NCBI GenBank assembly: GCA_963811335.1
Contig: CAWERB010000033.1
Span: 186,001 to 250,000 of the forward strand
Reading direction: 5' to 3'
DNA length: 64,000 bases
From: Trebonia sp963811335
Lineage (GTDB): Bacteria > Actinomycetota > Actinomycetes > Streptosporangiales > Streptosporangiaceae
Shown here: positions 18,503 to 34,015 of the stretch, in pieces
Position numbering within the stretch: position 1 is the stretch's first letter
Layout: each line of letters begins with the position of its first letter
The notes under the pieces: model-generated
What the model was told of the DNA's origin: nothing
Database searches by the model: none
The model's input: only the letters and a program-made list of their open reading frames with translations
Translations under genes and position numbers: made by a program

Positions 18503-19694
18503 ACGAGGGCGAGGCCCTGCGGCAGCGGTTCGAGGCCGCGATGATGGGCAACTACGGTACCCCGCCGCTGGCGCTCGCCCGCGGTGAGGGCAGCCGCGTC
18601 TGGGACGCCGACGGCCACCGCTACCTCGACCTGATCGCCGGCATCGCCGTGTCCGCGCTCGGCCACGCGCACCCCGCGATCGTCAGCGCGGTCACCGAGC
18701 AGGTCGGCAAGATCGCGCACACGAGCAACCTGTTCGTGCACGAGCCGGGCGTGCGGCTCGCCGAGAAGCTGCGCGGCCTGCTGCACGCCGACGCCCGCGT
18801 CTTCTTCTGCAACTCGGGCACCGAGGCCAACGAGGCGGCGCTCAAGGTGGTGCGCCGCACCCACGGCCAGGACCGGCCGGTCATCGTCGCGGCCGAGCAC
18901 AGCTTCCACGGCCGCACCATGGGCGCGCTCGCCATCACCGGCAAGGAGTCGATCCGCGCGCCGTTCGCGCCGTTCGGCTTCGACGTCCGCTGGGTCAGTA
19001 CGGCGACGCCGCCGCCCTGGCGAACGCCGTCGACGACCGGGTCGCCGCGGTCTTCCTCGAGCCGACCCAGGGCGAGGGCGGCGTGATCCCGGCGCCGCCC
19101 GGCTACCTGGCCGCCGCCCGGCAGGCCTGCGACAGCGCGGGCGCCCTGCTCGTGCTCGACGAGATACAGTCAGGAATCGGCCGAACGGGTGCGTGGTTCG
19201 CCCATCAGGCCGAGGGTGTCACCCCCGACGTGATGACGCTCGCGAAGGGGCTCGGCGGCGGCCTGCCGATCGGCGCGTGCGTCGGGTTCGGCGCGGCAGG
19301 CGCCGCGCTCGTGGCCGGCGACCACGGGTCCACTTTCGGCGGCAACCCGGTCGCCTGCGCCGCGGCGCTCGCGGTACTCGACACCATCGAAAAGGACGAC
19401 CTGCTCAAGAACGTCAAGGCGGTCGGCGAGACCCTCGCCAGCGGCATCGCGGCCATCGATCACCCGCTGCTCGCCGGGGTCCGCGGCAGCGGCCTGTGGC
19501 TCGCCGCCGTGCTCAACGAGCCCAAGGCGCCCGCCGTCAACACCGCGGCGCGCGCGGCGGGCTTCCTGGTCAACGCGGTTGCGCCGGACGCGGTGCGGCT
19601 CGCGCCGCCGCTGATCATCACCCAGGCGGAGGCGTCGGAGTTCGTCGCCGCGCTGCCCGCGATCTTGACGCGGGCCGCCGAGCAGGAGGCATAA
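18499..19694 (+). CDS. argD: acetylornithine aminotransferase, one frameshift
   Basis: ArgD is the PLP enzyme that converts N-acetylglutamate semialdehyde to N-acetylornithine. The first frame includes NYGTPPLALARGEGSRVWDADG, FFCNSGTEANEAALKVVRRTHG and the HSFHGRTMGALAITG segment. Near 18995 the frame is lost, but one added base would restore the family sequence (YGDAAALANAVDDRVAAVFLEPTQGEGG). From there the second frame holds VLDEIQSGIGRTGAWFAHQ and TLAKGLGGGLPIG with the PLP-binding Lys. The gene length is 2 mod 3, consistent with one missing base. The start overlaps argB by 4 nt. Confidence 0.93.
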
Positions 19695-19701
19695 CGGAAG
19701 C

Positions 19702-20621
<920 letters not shown>

Positions 20622-20622
<1 letters not shown>

Positions 20623-21323
20623 TGGCGACGCCGGCGGCACCGGGGACGAAGGCGGCCAGGCAGGCGAGAATCGCCGCGATCCTCGCCCGCGAGCAGGTGC
20701 ACTCACAGGAGCAGCTGGCGGGCCTGCTCAGTCAGTACACCGGGATGCACGTCACGCAGGCCACCCTCTCCCGCGACCTGGACGAGATCGGGGTGGTCCG
20801 GCTGCGCGGGGCCGACGGCACCCTGGTCTACGCCCTGCCCGCCGATCCCGGCGGCCACGGCTCACTGGCTGGGACATCACTGGGCGGCACCGGGATCGAC
20901 CTCCGGAGCGAACCGGGCCCGCCGCGAGCTCGCCAGCACCCGGCAAAGCGGACTTCCGGCCAGGCGGCGGCCGCCCCGGCGCAGGCGGCCGCCGGCCCGG
21001 CGGCTGGCCGGTTGCCCGGCGCGGCGGACCGGGAGGCGGGCGGGGCCGCTCCGTCGTCCGCGGCGGTGAGCGGCGCCTCGCCCCGGCTGGTCAGGTACCT
21101 CAAGGAGCTGCTGACCTCGGCTGAGGCGAGCGCCAACCTGGTGGTGCTGCGCACGCCCGCGGGCGCTGCCCAGTTCCTCGCCTCGGCCATCGATCACACC
21201 ACCTGGCCCGCCATCCTCGGCACGGTGGCGGGTGACGATACGGTCCTCGTCATCGCGAGGGACCCGGCCGGCGGCGAGAAACTGGCTGAGGACTTCCGCC
21301 GTCTGGCCGAGCGCCGCCGCTAG
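20622..21323 (+). CDS. argR: arginine repressor with an enlarged linker
   Basis: ArgR binds ARG boxes as a hexamer when arginine is high. The N-terminal winged helix (residues about 10-80) reads ARIAAILAREQVHSQEQLAGLLSQ and then TQATLSRDLDEIGVVRLRG. The C-terminal oligomerisation and arginine-binding domain (about 150-233) contains NLVVLRTPAGAAQFLASAID and the Asp pair in GTVAGDDTVLVIARD. The protein is 233 residues, against about 150-170 for the family. The extra 65-70 residues are an Ala/Pro/Gly-rich linker between the domains (about 80-148). Being inside the operon it presumably controls, it is likely autoregulated. Confidence 0.94.
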
Positions 21324-21434
21324 CGCCTCCGGGCGCCGGCCCGCCGGGCAGGGCCGCCAACCCAAGCGCGGCCCAAGCCAACGAGATAACAGCAAGAAGC
21401 GCGGAGCGCGATCCGGCCTGCCAGGGGAACTGGC

Positions 21435-21455
21435 GGTGCGGGCGCAGCCCGCACC
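21435..21455 (+). terminator. hairpin between argR and argH
   Basis: A 9-bp perfect stem (ggtgcgggc / gcccgcacc) with a 3-nt loop lies midway in the 257-bp gap between argR and argH. It may reduce read-through and separate argH expression from the upstream operon. There is no T-run. Confidence 0.45.
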
Positions 21456-21580
21456 CGTTCGGACCCCTGCTGGCGGGAAGCGGCGCGGGCCGGTACTTTC
21501 CCCGGGACCTCAGCCTAGGAACGAATAGGGTGGGAGTACCGGGGGCCTTACTTTGGTGAAGACTGAGATTGGTGGGACAG

Positions 21581-23020
21581 ATGGGAACGGGCGAGGAGCC
21601 GAGCGGAGCGCCGGCGACGCGGTTGTGGGGCGGACGGTTCGAGGGAGGTCCCGCGGACGCGCTCGCCCGCCTGTCGCTCAGCGTGCACTTCGACTGGCGG
21701 CTCGCCCGGTACGACCTGCTCGCCTCCCGCGCGCACGCCAGGATGCTGCACCGGGCCGGCCTGCTGACCGAAGACGAGGCCGAGTCGATGCTCGCGGCAC
21801 TCGACGACCTGGACGAGGCGGTCGAGGACGGCACATTCCGGCCGACCATCGCCGACGAGGACGTGCACACTGCGCTCGAGCGGGGGCTGCTCGAGCGGCT
21901 CGGCGCGCTCGGCGGCAAGCTGCGCGCCGGCCGCAGCCGCAACGACCAGGTGGCCACCGACCTGCGCCTGTACCTGCGGGACCACGCGCGGCTCGTCGTC
22001 TCCAGGCTGGCCGAGCTGCAGACGGCGCTCATCGCGCAGGCGGAGGCGTGCGGCAGCCTGCCCGCGCCCGGCATGACCCACCTGCAGCACGCGCAGCCCG
22101 TGCTGTTCGCCCATCAGCTGCTCGCCCACGTGCAGGCGTTCACCCGGGACGTGAGCAGGCTCCGTGACTGGGACAGCAGGGCGGCGGTCAGCCCGCTCGG
22201 CGCCGGGGCGCTTGCCGGGTCCTCGCTGCCGATCGACCCGCAGCAGTTCGCGGCCGAGCTCGGCTTCGCCGCCGCCGCGCCGAACTCGATGGACGCCGTC
22301 GCGGACCGGGATTTCGCCGCCGAGTTCTGCTTCGCCGCCGCGCTGGCCGGCGTCCACCTTTCCCGCCTCGGCGAGGAGATCGTGCTCTGGTCCTCGCAGG
22401 AGTTCGGCTGGATCGAGATCGACGACGCCTACGCCACGGGCTCCTCGATCATGCCGCAGAAGAAGAACCCGGACGTCGCCGAGCTCGCCCGCGGCAAGGC
22501 CGGGCGGCTCATCGGCGGCCTCACCGGGCTGCTCACCACGCTCAAGGGGCTGCCGCTCACCTATAACAGGGACTTGCAGGAGGACAAGGAGCCGGTGTTC
22601 GACGCCGTTGACACCCTGCTGCTTGTGCTCCCCGCGATGGCCGGGCTGATCGCCACCCTGCGGGTCAACGCCAAGCGGCTGCGCGAGCTCGCCCCCGCCG
22701 GGTTCACGCTCGCCACCGACCTGGCGGAGTACCTGGTGCAGCGCGGCGTGCCGTTCCGCGAGGCGCACGAGATCGTCGGGCACCTGGTCGTCTGGTGCCA
22801 GGTGAACGAAGTCTCGCTCGATGAGGTGAGCGACGAGGACCTGGCGAAGGTGTCGGCGCACCTGACACCGGACGTCCGCACGGTGCTCACCGTGGAGGGC
22901 GCACTCGCCGCGCGCAAGGGCTTCGGCGGTACCTCGCCCGAGCGGGTCGCCGAGCAGCTAGCCGCGCTGCGCGCCACCGTGAACAACGGCGCCGCCTGGG
23001 CAGCGGCAGGCGGCGCCTGA
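21581..23020 (+). CDS. argH: argininosuccinate lyase
   Basis: ArgH splits argininosuccinate into arginine and fumarate, the last step of the pathway. The 479-residue protein starts at ATG 21581 behind GGTGGGA. Family marks are LWGGRFEGGPADALARLS at the N-terminus, AGRSRNDQVATDLRLYLRD near residue 115, MTHLQHAQPVLF near 160, and the mobile catalytic loop GSSIMPQKKNPDVAELARGKAG near 290. argG, which normally precedes argH, is not in the gap or anywhere else in the window. The stop overlaps a possible CTG start of the next gene. Confidence 0.96.
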   Translation: MGTGEEPSGAPATRLWGGRFEGGPADALARLSLSVHFDWRLARYDLLASRAHARMLHRAGLLTEDEAESMLAALDDLDEAVEDGTFRPTIADEDVHTALERGLLERLGALGGKLRAGRSRNDQVATDLRLYLRDHARLVVSRLAELQTALIAQAEACGSLPAPGMTHLQHAQPVLFAHQLLAHVQAFTRDVSRLRDWDSRAAVSPLGAGALAGSSLPIDPQQFAAELGFAAAAPNSMDAVADRDFAAEFCFAAALAGVHLSRLGEEIVLWSSQEFGWIEIDDAYATGSSIMPQKKNPDVAELARGKAGRLIGGLTGLLTTLKGLPLTYNRDLQEDKEPVFDAVDTLLLVLPAMAGLIATLRVNAKRLRELAPAGFTLATDLAEYLVQRGVPFREAHEIVGHLVVWCQVNEVSLDEVSDEDLAKVSAHLTPDVRTVLTVEGALAARKGFGGTSPERVAEQLAALRATVNNGAAWAAAGGA

Positions 23021-23835
23021 CCGCGGCCCGGGCGGAACCGCCCCCGCTCGCGCGGGACTTCTTCAGCAGGCCGGCGCCCGAGGTGGCGCCGGCCCTGCTC
23101 GGCTGCGTACTCGCGCACGAAACGGCCGATGGCCTAGTCGCCGTCGAGCTGACCGAGGTCGAGGCGTATTCGGGGCAGGCCGACCCCGCATCCCATGCGT
23201 ACCGCGGCATGACCGGGCGCAACGCGGTCATGTTCGGTCCCCCCGGGCACGCTTACGTCTACTTCACCTACGGCATGCACTTCTGCGTGAACGTCGTATG
23301 CCAGCCGGCGGGCATCGCGTCGGCAGTCCTGCTGCGGGCCGGCCGGGTCGTCGCGGGGGAGCCCCTAGCGCGCCGCAGGCGCGCCGCGCGTCGCCAGGCC
23401 GCGGACCCTCCGGTCGCAGCGGGAGCTTCCGGTGCCGCGGCGGACGCCTTCGGCACCGCGTCGGACACCCTCGGCGTCATCCCCGCGCGGGACCTGGCGC
23501 GCGGCCCCGCCCGTCTCTGCCAGGCCCTGGCCGTAACCCGGGCCCAGAACGGCGCCGATCTCTGCGCGCCGGCCTCCCCGCTGCGCCTGCTCCCCGGGGT
23601 CGGCCCCCCGGCCGTGGACGACACCGGTCACGACGACACCGGTCACGCCGCCGGGTATGCCACCGCTCAGGGCGGGGCCGCCCGGGACGGCACGAGCCGG
23701 ACGACGGCGAAACCTGTGATCAGCACCGGGCCGCGCGTCGGCGTCACCGCGGCCGCCGAGATCGCCTGGCGCTTCTGGCTGGCGGGCGACCCCACGGTCT
23801 CCGCCTACCGCCTGCACAAGAGGCGCGCCCGCTAG
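23017..23835 (+). CDS. 3-methyladenine DNA glycosylase (AAG/Mpg family)
   Basis: This DNA repair enzyme removes alkylated purines. The conserved N-terminus LARDFFSRPAPEVAPALLGC lies upstream of the first ATG/GTG (23083), so the true start must be earlier. The only candidate in frame is CTG 23017, which overlaps the argH stop (CCTGA). The catalytic Glu sits in LTEVEAYSGQADPASHAYRG, the DNA-intercalating Tyr region is HAYVYFTYGMHFCVNVVC, and the C-terminus has GPRVGVTAAAEIAWRFWLAGDPTVSAYR. The middle holds a variable Ala-rich insert and a 15-bp direct repeat (DDTGHDDTGH). A 23083 start would give a protein without its first strand. Confidence 0.85.
   Translation: MTAARAEPPPLARDFFSRPAPEVAPALLGCVLAHETADGLVAVELTEVEAYSGQADPASHAYRGMTGRNAVMFGPPGHAYVYFTYGMHFCVNVVCQPAGIASAVLLRAGRVVAGEPLARRRRAARRQAADPPVAAGASGAAADAFGTASDTLGVIPARDLARGPARLCQALAVTRAQNGADLCAPASPLRLLPGVGPPAVDDTGHDDTGHAAGYATAQGGAARDGTSRTTAKPVISTGPRVGVTAAAEIAWRFWLAGDPTVSAYRLHKRRAR
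23617..23646. repeat. 15-bp direct repeat, 2 copies
   Basis: The unit gacgacaccggtcac occurs twice in tandem and encodes DDTGH twice in a loop of the DNA glycosylase, shortly before the conserved C-terminal strand. Confidence 0.85.
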
Positions 23836-24051
23836 CCCCCGGGCCATGCGCCTTCCCAGCCCTTCCCTGGTCCGCTTTTGCGGCAAGTACCGGGCACGGC
23901 CCGCTCCAGCCCTCGCCACAACGGCCCGCCGCTTCCTCGCCCGCACGGCTTGCCCGCCACCAATGCATCACGAGGCGCGCGGGACCCCGTCAGCATCAAA
24001 TTTTGTTTGGGCAGGTTAGAACCGGTATGCCGGCTGGGTAGAACTCCCGAT

Positions 24052-24080
24052 TTGACGGCGCTGCGCGCCACCCGTAAAGT
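24052..24080 (+). promoter_or_regulatory. rrn promoter, distal
   Basis: TTGACG (24052-24057), a 17-bp spacer, then TAAAGT (24075-24080). This is a good primary-sigma promoter about 430 bp before the 16S gene. Confidence 0.7.
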
Positions 24081-24266
24081 TCGTCTTGCCCCGAGGGGGA
24101 CGGAACGCCGGAAGGCGGACCGGGACCCGGGGAGCCATCAGGAACTTCCTTCCTAGGTTCGCGTGCGCCGCAGCGGCGCTGGCGAGCGGCGGACGGTGCG
24201 CCCTGGTGTCTGGTGGATCCGTCCTGCGGCTTCGGCTTTCTCCGGGAGCGACCCGGAAAAAGGGAG

Positions 24267-24295
24267 TTGACACGAGGGAAGCACTAGAGTAAGGT
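24267..24295 (+). promoter_or_regulatory. rrn promoter, proximal
   Basis: Consensus -35 TTGACA (24267-24272), 17-bp spacer, -10 TAAGGT (24290-24295). Transcription would begin near 24303 and give a leader of about 210 nt before 16S rRNA. Confidence 0.85.
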
Positions 24296-24350
24296 TTAAG
24301 GGTTGCCCCGAAGTGGAACGACAAGCTCCGCAACGGTGAGCGTCTGTTTC

Positions 24351-24370
24351 TTGAGAACTCAACAGCGTGC
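24351..24370 (+). promoter_or_regulatory. rrn leader antitermination/processing element
   Basis: The word TTGAGAACT at 24351-24359, followed by caacagcg, recurs in the 16S-23S spacer (26291-26299, followed by acacagtg). Such paired leader and spacer words are typical of actinobacterial rrn operons, where they belong to nut-like and RNase III processing regions. Confidence 0.55.
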
Positions 24371-24512
24371 TAAAAGCCAGTGCATTATATATGTACGAAA
24401 CCCCCGTCGGGGCTGGTTCTTCGGAGCTGGTTCCGCGGTGATAGCCATGATGTTTGAGCTCATGGTTGGGTTTCTGGTTTCCGGGTGCCTCTTGCGGGGT
24501 GCCTGGTGTCAG

Positions 24513-29440
<4,928 letters not shown>

Positions 29441-29476
29441 TACAAGCACTACATGTATCCCGAGCGATCGGGACAT

Positions 29477-29493
29477 TCGCGTCCACTGTGTAG
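29477..29493 (+). other. 3' arm of the 23S processing stem
   Basis: The 17 nt tcgcgtccactgtgtag are an exact reverse complement of 26298-26314, so the 23S precursor can close on a long base stem for RNase III cleavage. Confidence 0.85.
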
Positions 29494-29531
29494 CTCCCGA
29501 GTTACGGCCGGAGGCCGTACAACTCGATAAA

Positions 29532-29651
29532 GTTCCCGGCGGCCATAGCGAAGGGGAAACACCCGGTCCCATTCCGAACCCGGAAGTTAAGCTCTTCAGC
29601 GCCGATGGTACTGCGAGGGAGGCCTCGCGGGAGAGCAGGACACCGCCGGAA
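29532..29651 (+). rRNA. rrf: 5S ribosomal RNA
   Basis: About 120 nt with the conserved core CATTCCGAACCCGGAAG and the closing stem gttcccggcgg / ccgccggaac. It lies about 90 nt after the 23S gene. Confidence 0.95.
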
Positions 29652-29660
29652 CACACTTAA

Positions 29661-29699
29661 AGGAGGGCCGACCCGCTAGGGTCAGCCCTCCTTGTTTTT
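29661..29699 (+). terminator. rrn operon terminator
   Basis: The arms ggagggccgaccc and gggtcagccctcc form a stem of 13 positions with one mismatch around the loop gctag, followed by ttgttttt. It is the best intrinsic terminator in the window. Confidence 0.9.
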
Positions 29700-29982
29700 G
29701 TGCTGCCGCTTTGGCGCGTGGGGGCGCCTACCGTAGAGGCCCGTGCCGCGTTGTCCTCGCCGTTCGCGTTCGGGCCGCCAGTGGGTCCCGGATTGCTTGC
29801 TGAGGTTCCTGAACGGGTTCGCCGGTTGTCGTTACCGTGTGGACTGGAACTACCTAGAGCTTCTGTTGGGGGCAATGGCGGCTTTGGGACGAGTGTGGCC
29901 ATGGGGGGATTGGCTGGGTCGGTGCTTGGGCGCGTGGGCTAGCGCATAGGGTGAAGGATTAAGTGTGCAGGAGGTCGGGACA

Positions 29983-32374
29983 GTGGCCGAAGACGGCAAT
30001 GCGTCGCAGCGTGGCGGCGCCGGAGACGGGCGCGGGCGCGCGAGTGACGGCGCCCGCCGTAGCTCCGGCGGGGCTGGGCGCTCAGGGGGATACGGCCGGT
30101 CTGGTGGCCAGGGCGGCGGTCGCGGCGACCGCGGCTACAGCGGGGGTGCCCGTAGCGGCGGCGGTGACCGCCGGTACGGGGGACCACGTGACGGCGGTAG
30201 CCGTCCCGGCTACGACCGGGGTCCCGCCCGCGACCGGGATGACCGTCCTAGCCGGGACGACCGTCCTAGCCGGGACGACCGGCCGCGCTGGGACCGTGGC
30301 GGCGACACCGACCGCGGCGCTGAGCGCGACAGCGGACGCTCCGCCGGGGGGACGGACCGCGGCCCGCGCCGTGCGGGCGGCTATGGCGACCGTCCCAGCC
30401 GTCCCCCTTACGGTGACCGCCCGAGCCGTCCCCCTTACAGCGGTGGCCAGCGCGACGGCGGTTCCGGCGGCGGCCGCTACGGCCGGCCGCCAGGAACCGG
30501 CTCGGCCGGCCGCTCGGACAGCGGCTTCCGCGGGGGAGACCGCCCGCGCAGGGACTTCGGCGGCGGCGAGCGCGGGTATGACCGCGGCCCGGGCGGCGCC
30601 CGTGGTGATCGTCCGTCCTACGGTGGCCAGGGTCGTTCCGATGGCGGCTTCCGCGGTGGTGACCGTCCGGCGGGCCGCGACTTCGGCGATGGCGAGCGCA
30701 GTTACGACAGGCGTTCCGGTGGCGACAGGGGCGGACGCCCGCCGTACGGCGGCAGCCGTCCAGACGGCGGCTTCCGCGGCGGGGACCGTCCTCCGGCGCG
30801 CGGACCCCGGCGCGAGTACGGCTCTTCCGACCGCGGCGAGCGCGGTTACGGTGACCGTCCCGGGCGTTCTTACGACGACCGTCCCGAGCGCTCCTATGGT
30901 GACCGCGGCGACCGCGGTGCGGTACGACCGTCGCCCCGGTGGCGACAGGGATGGCGGGCGCTCCTTTTCAGGCGACCGGCGGCCGGGCGGTGACCGGCCA
31001 CGCCGGACTGACGACGGCCGGGACGCGGGCCGCCGCGACGGCGGGTTCCGCGGCCGCGAGAGCGGCGGCGACTACGGGCGCGGCGAGCACAGGCCTGGCG
31101 GCTACCGCGCGGGACAGGATGGCCCGTCCCGCCCCGGACGGCCGTCGTCCGACCGGCCCGCGAGCACAGACCGGCCGGCCCGCGGCCACGGCTTCAGCCG
31201 GACGATGTCCGACCGGATCGGCGGTTCCTTCCCCGACGAACGCTCTGGCCGTCCCCCGCGGGCCGGCGGTGCCGGCCGGCCGGACGACCGCCGGGCAGGT
31301 GCTTCGGGCAGGCCATCGGGATTCGGCGGCCGGCCGCGGCCCGACGGTTACCGGGACCGCCGCGACGACAGGAGCCGGGATGACCGGGACCGCCGGGATG
31401 ACCGGCGCGGTGGGGACTCGGGCATGCCACGGATCCCGGACAGCATCACCGAGGACCAGTTGTCCCGTGACGTGCGCGAGGAACTCGGCGGCCTGTCCAT
31501 CGACCGGGCAGCGGCCGTCGGCCGTTACCTGGTGGCCGCGGAACTGGCCAGCGACGCGGAGCAGGGCTACCGCTACGCGCAGGCAGCCAAGAAGCTCGCG
31601 GCGCGGGTAGGCGTCGTCCGCGAGGTCTCCGGCGTCATGGCCTACAAGTCGGGCCGCTGGGCCGAGGCGCTGACCGAGCTGCAGGCGGGGCGCCGCATGA
31701 CCGGGCGCAACGACTACCTGCCGCTGATGGCGGACTCGGAACGCGGTCTCGGCCGTCTCGACCGCGCGCTCGACGTGGTGCACAGCGCCGAGGCGAAGCG
31801 CCTGCCGCGCGCATCGCAGATAGAACTGCGCATCGTCGAGTCAGGCATCCGCCGCGAGCAGGGCCTGGCCGACGCCGCCGTCCTAGCCCTCGAGGTCCCC
31901 GAGCTGACCGACGGCAAGCAGCGCCCTTGGTCGGCGCGCCTCTTCTACGCCTATGGCGAGGCTCTCATCGCCGCAGGTCGCCCCGAGGCGGCCAGGGAGG
32001 CCTTCTCCCGCGCCGTAGTAGCCGACGAAGACGAGCAAACCGATGCCCTGGCCCGGCTGGACGCGCTAGACGGCATCACCGTCCAAGACCTAGAAGACGA
32101 CGAGGACGACGAAGACCTCGACGATGCCTTCGAGGACGAAGACGAAGAGGACCTCGACGACGAGGCCGACTTCGACGAAGACGACGACGAGGACGACGAA
32201 GACGACGATGACGAGGACGACGACCTCGACGACGATGACGAGGACGACCTCGACGACGAGGCGAACGACCTCGACGACGATGACGAAGCCGACGACGAGC
32301 CCGACGACCTCACCGATCGAGCAGTCCCAGCCGCTGAGGACAAGCCGGCACACCGAGCGCCGGGCAGCCCCTGA
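29983..32374 (+). CDS. Arg/Gly-rich TPR protein with acidic tail, one frameshift
   Basis: Three parts can be seen. Residues 1 to about 480 are a low-complexity Arg/Gly/Asp/Tyr-rich region with RGG-like words and repeated modules such as GGFRGGDRP (three copies) and PSRDD. The next 200 residues are folded helical repeats of TPR type (RYLVAAELASDAEQGYRYAQAAKKLAARVG, then VMAYKSGRWAEALTELQAG, and GEALIAAGRPEAAREAFSRAV). The last 90 residues are almost pure Asp/Glu. The frame changes near 30920, but one deleted base joins both halves smoothly (length 1 mod 3). GTG 29983 is preferred to GTG 29965 because AGGAGG lies 8 nt before it. It is the first gene after the rrn terminator. RG-rich tails bind RNA in other proteins, so an RNA or ribosome link is a reasonable inference but is not shown. 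Confidence 0.8.
32092..32313 (+). repeat. Asp/Glu-codon low-complexity tract
   Basis: About 220 bp made almost only of GAC/GAT/GAG/GAA codons with some CTC. It encodes the acidic tail of the TPR protein. The antisense reading is Ser/Arg-rich and is not a gene. Confidence 0.85.
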
Positions 32375-32527
32375 CGAGCCGTCAGAGCCGTCAGTAGCCG
32401 CAGAGCCGTGTAACCGACCCACGTACGGCCAGTCACCACACGACGAACTGCCCAGGCCCTGGCAGAGAACTGCGCAGCGGGCGCTGGGACGCGCCCTCGG
32501 TCACCCCACGCAGACCCGCCACAGAAT

Positions 32528-33517
32528 TCACCCCTGCCCAGACGAGTCAAGCTTGTCCAGCCAGTGCCAGATCCCGCCGACATTGGCCTCAGCCCCGCTG
32601 ATCTGCTCGAACTTCTCCTTGACGACCGGATCGGCATCAACGCCAAAGGCCGCGTACCGAGATAGCGTCCGCTGCCGCACCGCCTCGACCGCGTGGTCCA
32701 GGTCCATCCCCGCCGAACGGGCCGCCCGCGTCTCCGACACCCAGACGGAGATCTCCTCCGCCGAGCGCTCCAGCGTCCCCGGCACGTCCGACACCGGCCC
32801 GTAGTGCGAGAAGAGCAGCCGCGACGGGTCGAGCGCGCAGAACTTCGCGAGCGACGCCAGTGCCACCTCGAGGTCGAAGTCCGGTGGCGGCGTGGCCGGC
32901 CGCAGGTCGCCGGTCTCCGGGATGTACACGCCCGCCGCGTCGCCGACGTAGAGGTCGCCGCTGCGCGAGTCGAGCAGTCCCACGTGGTGCTTGGCGTGCC
33001 CTGGCGAGTAGTAGCTCTCCAGGCGGCGGCCGTCGCCCAGGTCCACCGCGCCCACGTCGTCCAGCGTGCGCAGCCGGTCCGCGGGCACCGCCGCCAGCTC
33101 GCCGAACAATACGTCGAGCGCGTCGCCGTACACCATCCGCGCGCTGGCCATCAGCCGCGACGGGTCCGCGAGGTGCCGTGCGCCCTTCTCATGCACGACG
33201 ACCTCAGCCGACGGGAACATCGACGCGATGTCGCCGACCCCGCCCGCGTGGTCGAGGTGGATGTGCGTGACCACCACCGTGGCCAGGCTGGCCGGATCGA
33301 TCCCGAGTGAGGCCAGCGCGGCCCGCACCACGGGCGCGGACGTCGAGGTCCCCGTCTCCACGAGGCAGGGACGGCTCGACCGGATCAGGTAGCCGGCGGT
33401 GATCCCCTGGTAGCCGGCCATCTTGGTGTCGATCTGGAAGACATCGTTTCCCAGGTCCGTGATGTCCGGCCGGTCAGATCTGCCGGGAGTTGCCTGTCGT
33501 CGTAGATATGTCGTCAT
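32528..33517 (-). CDS. metallo-beta-lactamase fold hydrolase
   Basis: A 329-residue protein with the MBL zinc motif THIHLDHAGG at residues 84-93. The further ligands are in YYSPGHAKHHVGLLD and VGDAAG (near residue 195), and the final His is in FSHYG (near 240). The C-terminal 70 residues are an extra helical region. The substrate is unknown; glyoxalase II-like, lactonase-like and thioesterase-like members all look similar. It is convergent with the RG/TPR gene and divergent from the STAS gene, with 41 bp between starts. ATG 33517 (MTTYLRRQATPG) is preferred to the 8-residue-longer start. Confidence 0.85.
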   Translation of the reverse strand: MTTYLRRQATPGRSDRPDITDLGNDVFQIDTKMAGYQGITAGYLIRSSRPCLVETGTSTSAPVVRAALASLGIDPASLATVVVTHIHLDHAGGVGDIASMFPSAEVVVHEKGARHLADPSRLMASARMVYGDALDVLFGELAAVPADRLRTLDDVGAVDLGDGRRLESYYSPGHAKHHVGLLDSRSGDLYVGDAAGVYIPETGDLRPATPPPDFDLEVALASLAKFCALDPSRLLFSHYGPVSDVPGTLERSAEEISVWVSETRAARSAGMDLDHAVEAVRQRTLSRYAAFGVDADPVVKEKFEQISGAEANVGGIWHWLDKLDSSGQG

Positions 33518-33558
33518 GCACCGGACTATTGTCCCAGACAACAGGAGAGGGAGAAGAG

Positions 33559-33930
33559 ATGGAGCTCACGCTCAACGTGCACCCCGAGCCTCCGGGGTTC
33601 ACTGTTATCGAGGTCGGTGGCGAGATCGACGTCTACACCGCTCCTAAGCTGAGGGAAAGGCTTGTCAGCCTCGTCGAGTCCGGCAGCTACGAGCTGATCG
33701 TGGACATGGAGAGCGTCGAGTTCCTCGACTCGACCGGCCTTGGCGTGCTGGTCGGCGGCCTCAAGCGCGTTCGCGCCCACGAGGGCTGGATCGACCTGGT
33801 GTGCACGCAAAGTCGCATCCTGCGCATCTTCCGCATCACCGGCCTCAACCGGGTGTTCAGCATCTACGACACGGTAGGCGAGGCCGTCGCGGCGCACGAC
33901 GCGCCCGCCACGGGCGACGCGGAAAGCTAA
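33559..33930 (+). CDS. STAS-domain anti-sigma factor antagonist
   Basis: A 123-residue single STAS domain. The phosphoacceptor Ser is in the conserved FLDSTGLGVLVGGLKR (Ser58), and EVGGEIDVYTAPKLRERL forms the first strand-helix unit. Proteins of this class bind and inactivate an anti-sigma kinase when unphosphorylated. No RsbW-like partner or sigma gene is next to it, so its partner is elsewhere. The start at ATG 33559 follows GGAGAGGGAGAAG. Confidence 0.92.
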   Translation: MELTLNVHPEPPGFTVIEVGGEIDVYTAPKLRERLVSLVESGSYELIVDMESVEFLDSTGLGVLVGGLKRVRAHEGWIDLVCTQSRILRIFRITGLNRVFSIYDTVGEAVAAHDAPATGDAES

Positions 33931-34015
33931 GGTCAACGGCACTCATCCACCGAACGTGTGCTTGCTCCGCCCGTCCCGCCCGCCCCTCGCACTGGCGTTC
34001 ATGAGTCGCCAGTGG

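Noticed and set aside
31951..32422. Ser- and Val-rich frames antisense to the acidic tail
   Set aside because: They are simple complements of the Asp/Glu codon run and have no independent support.
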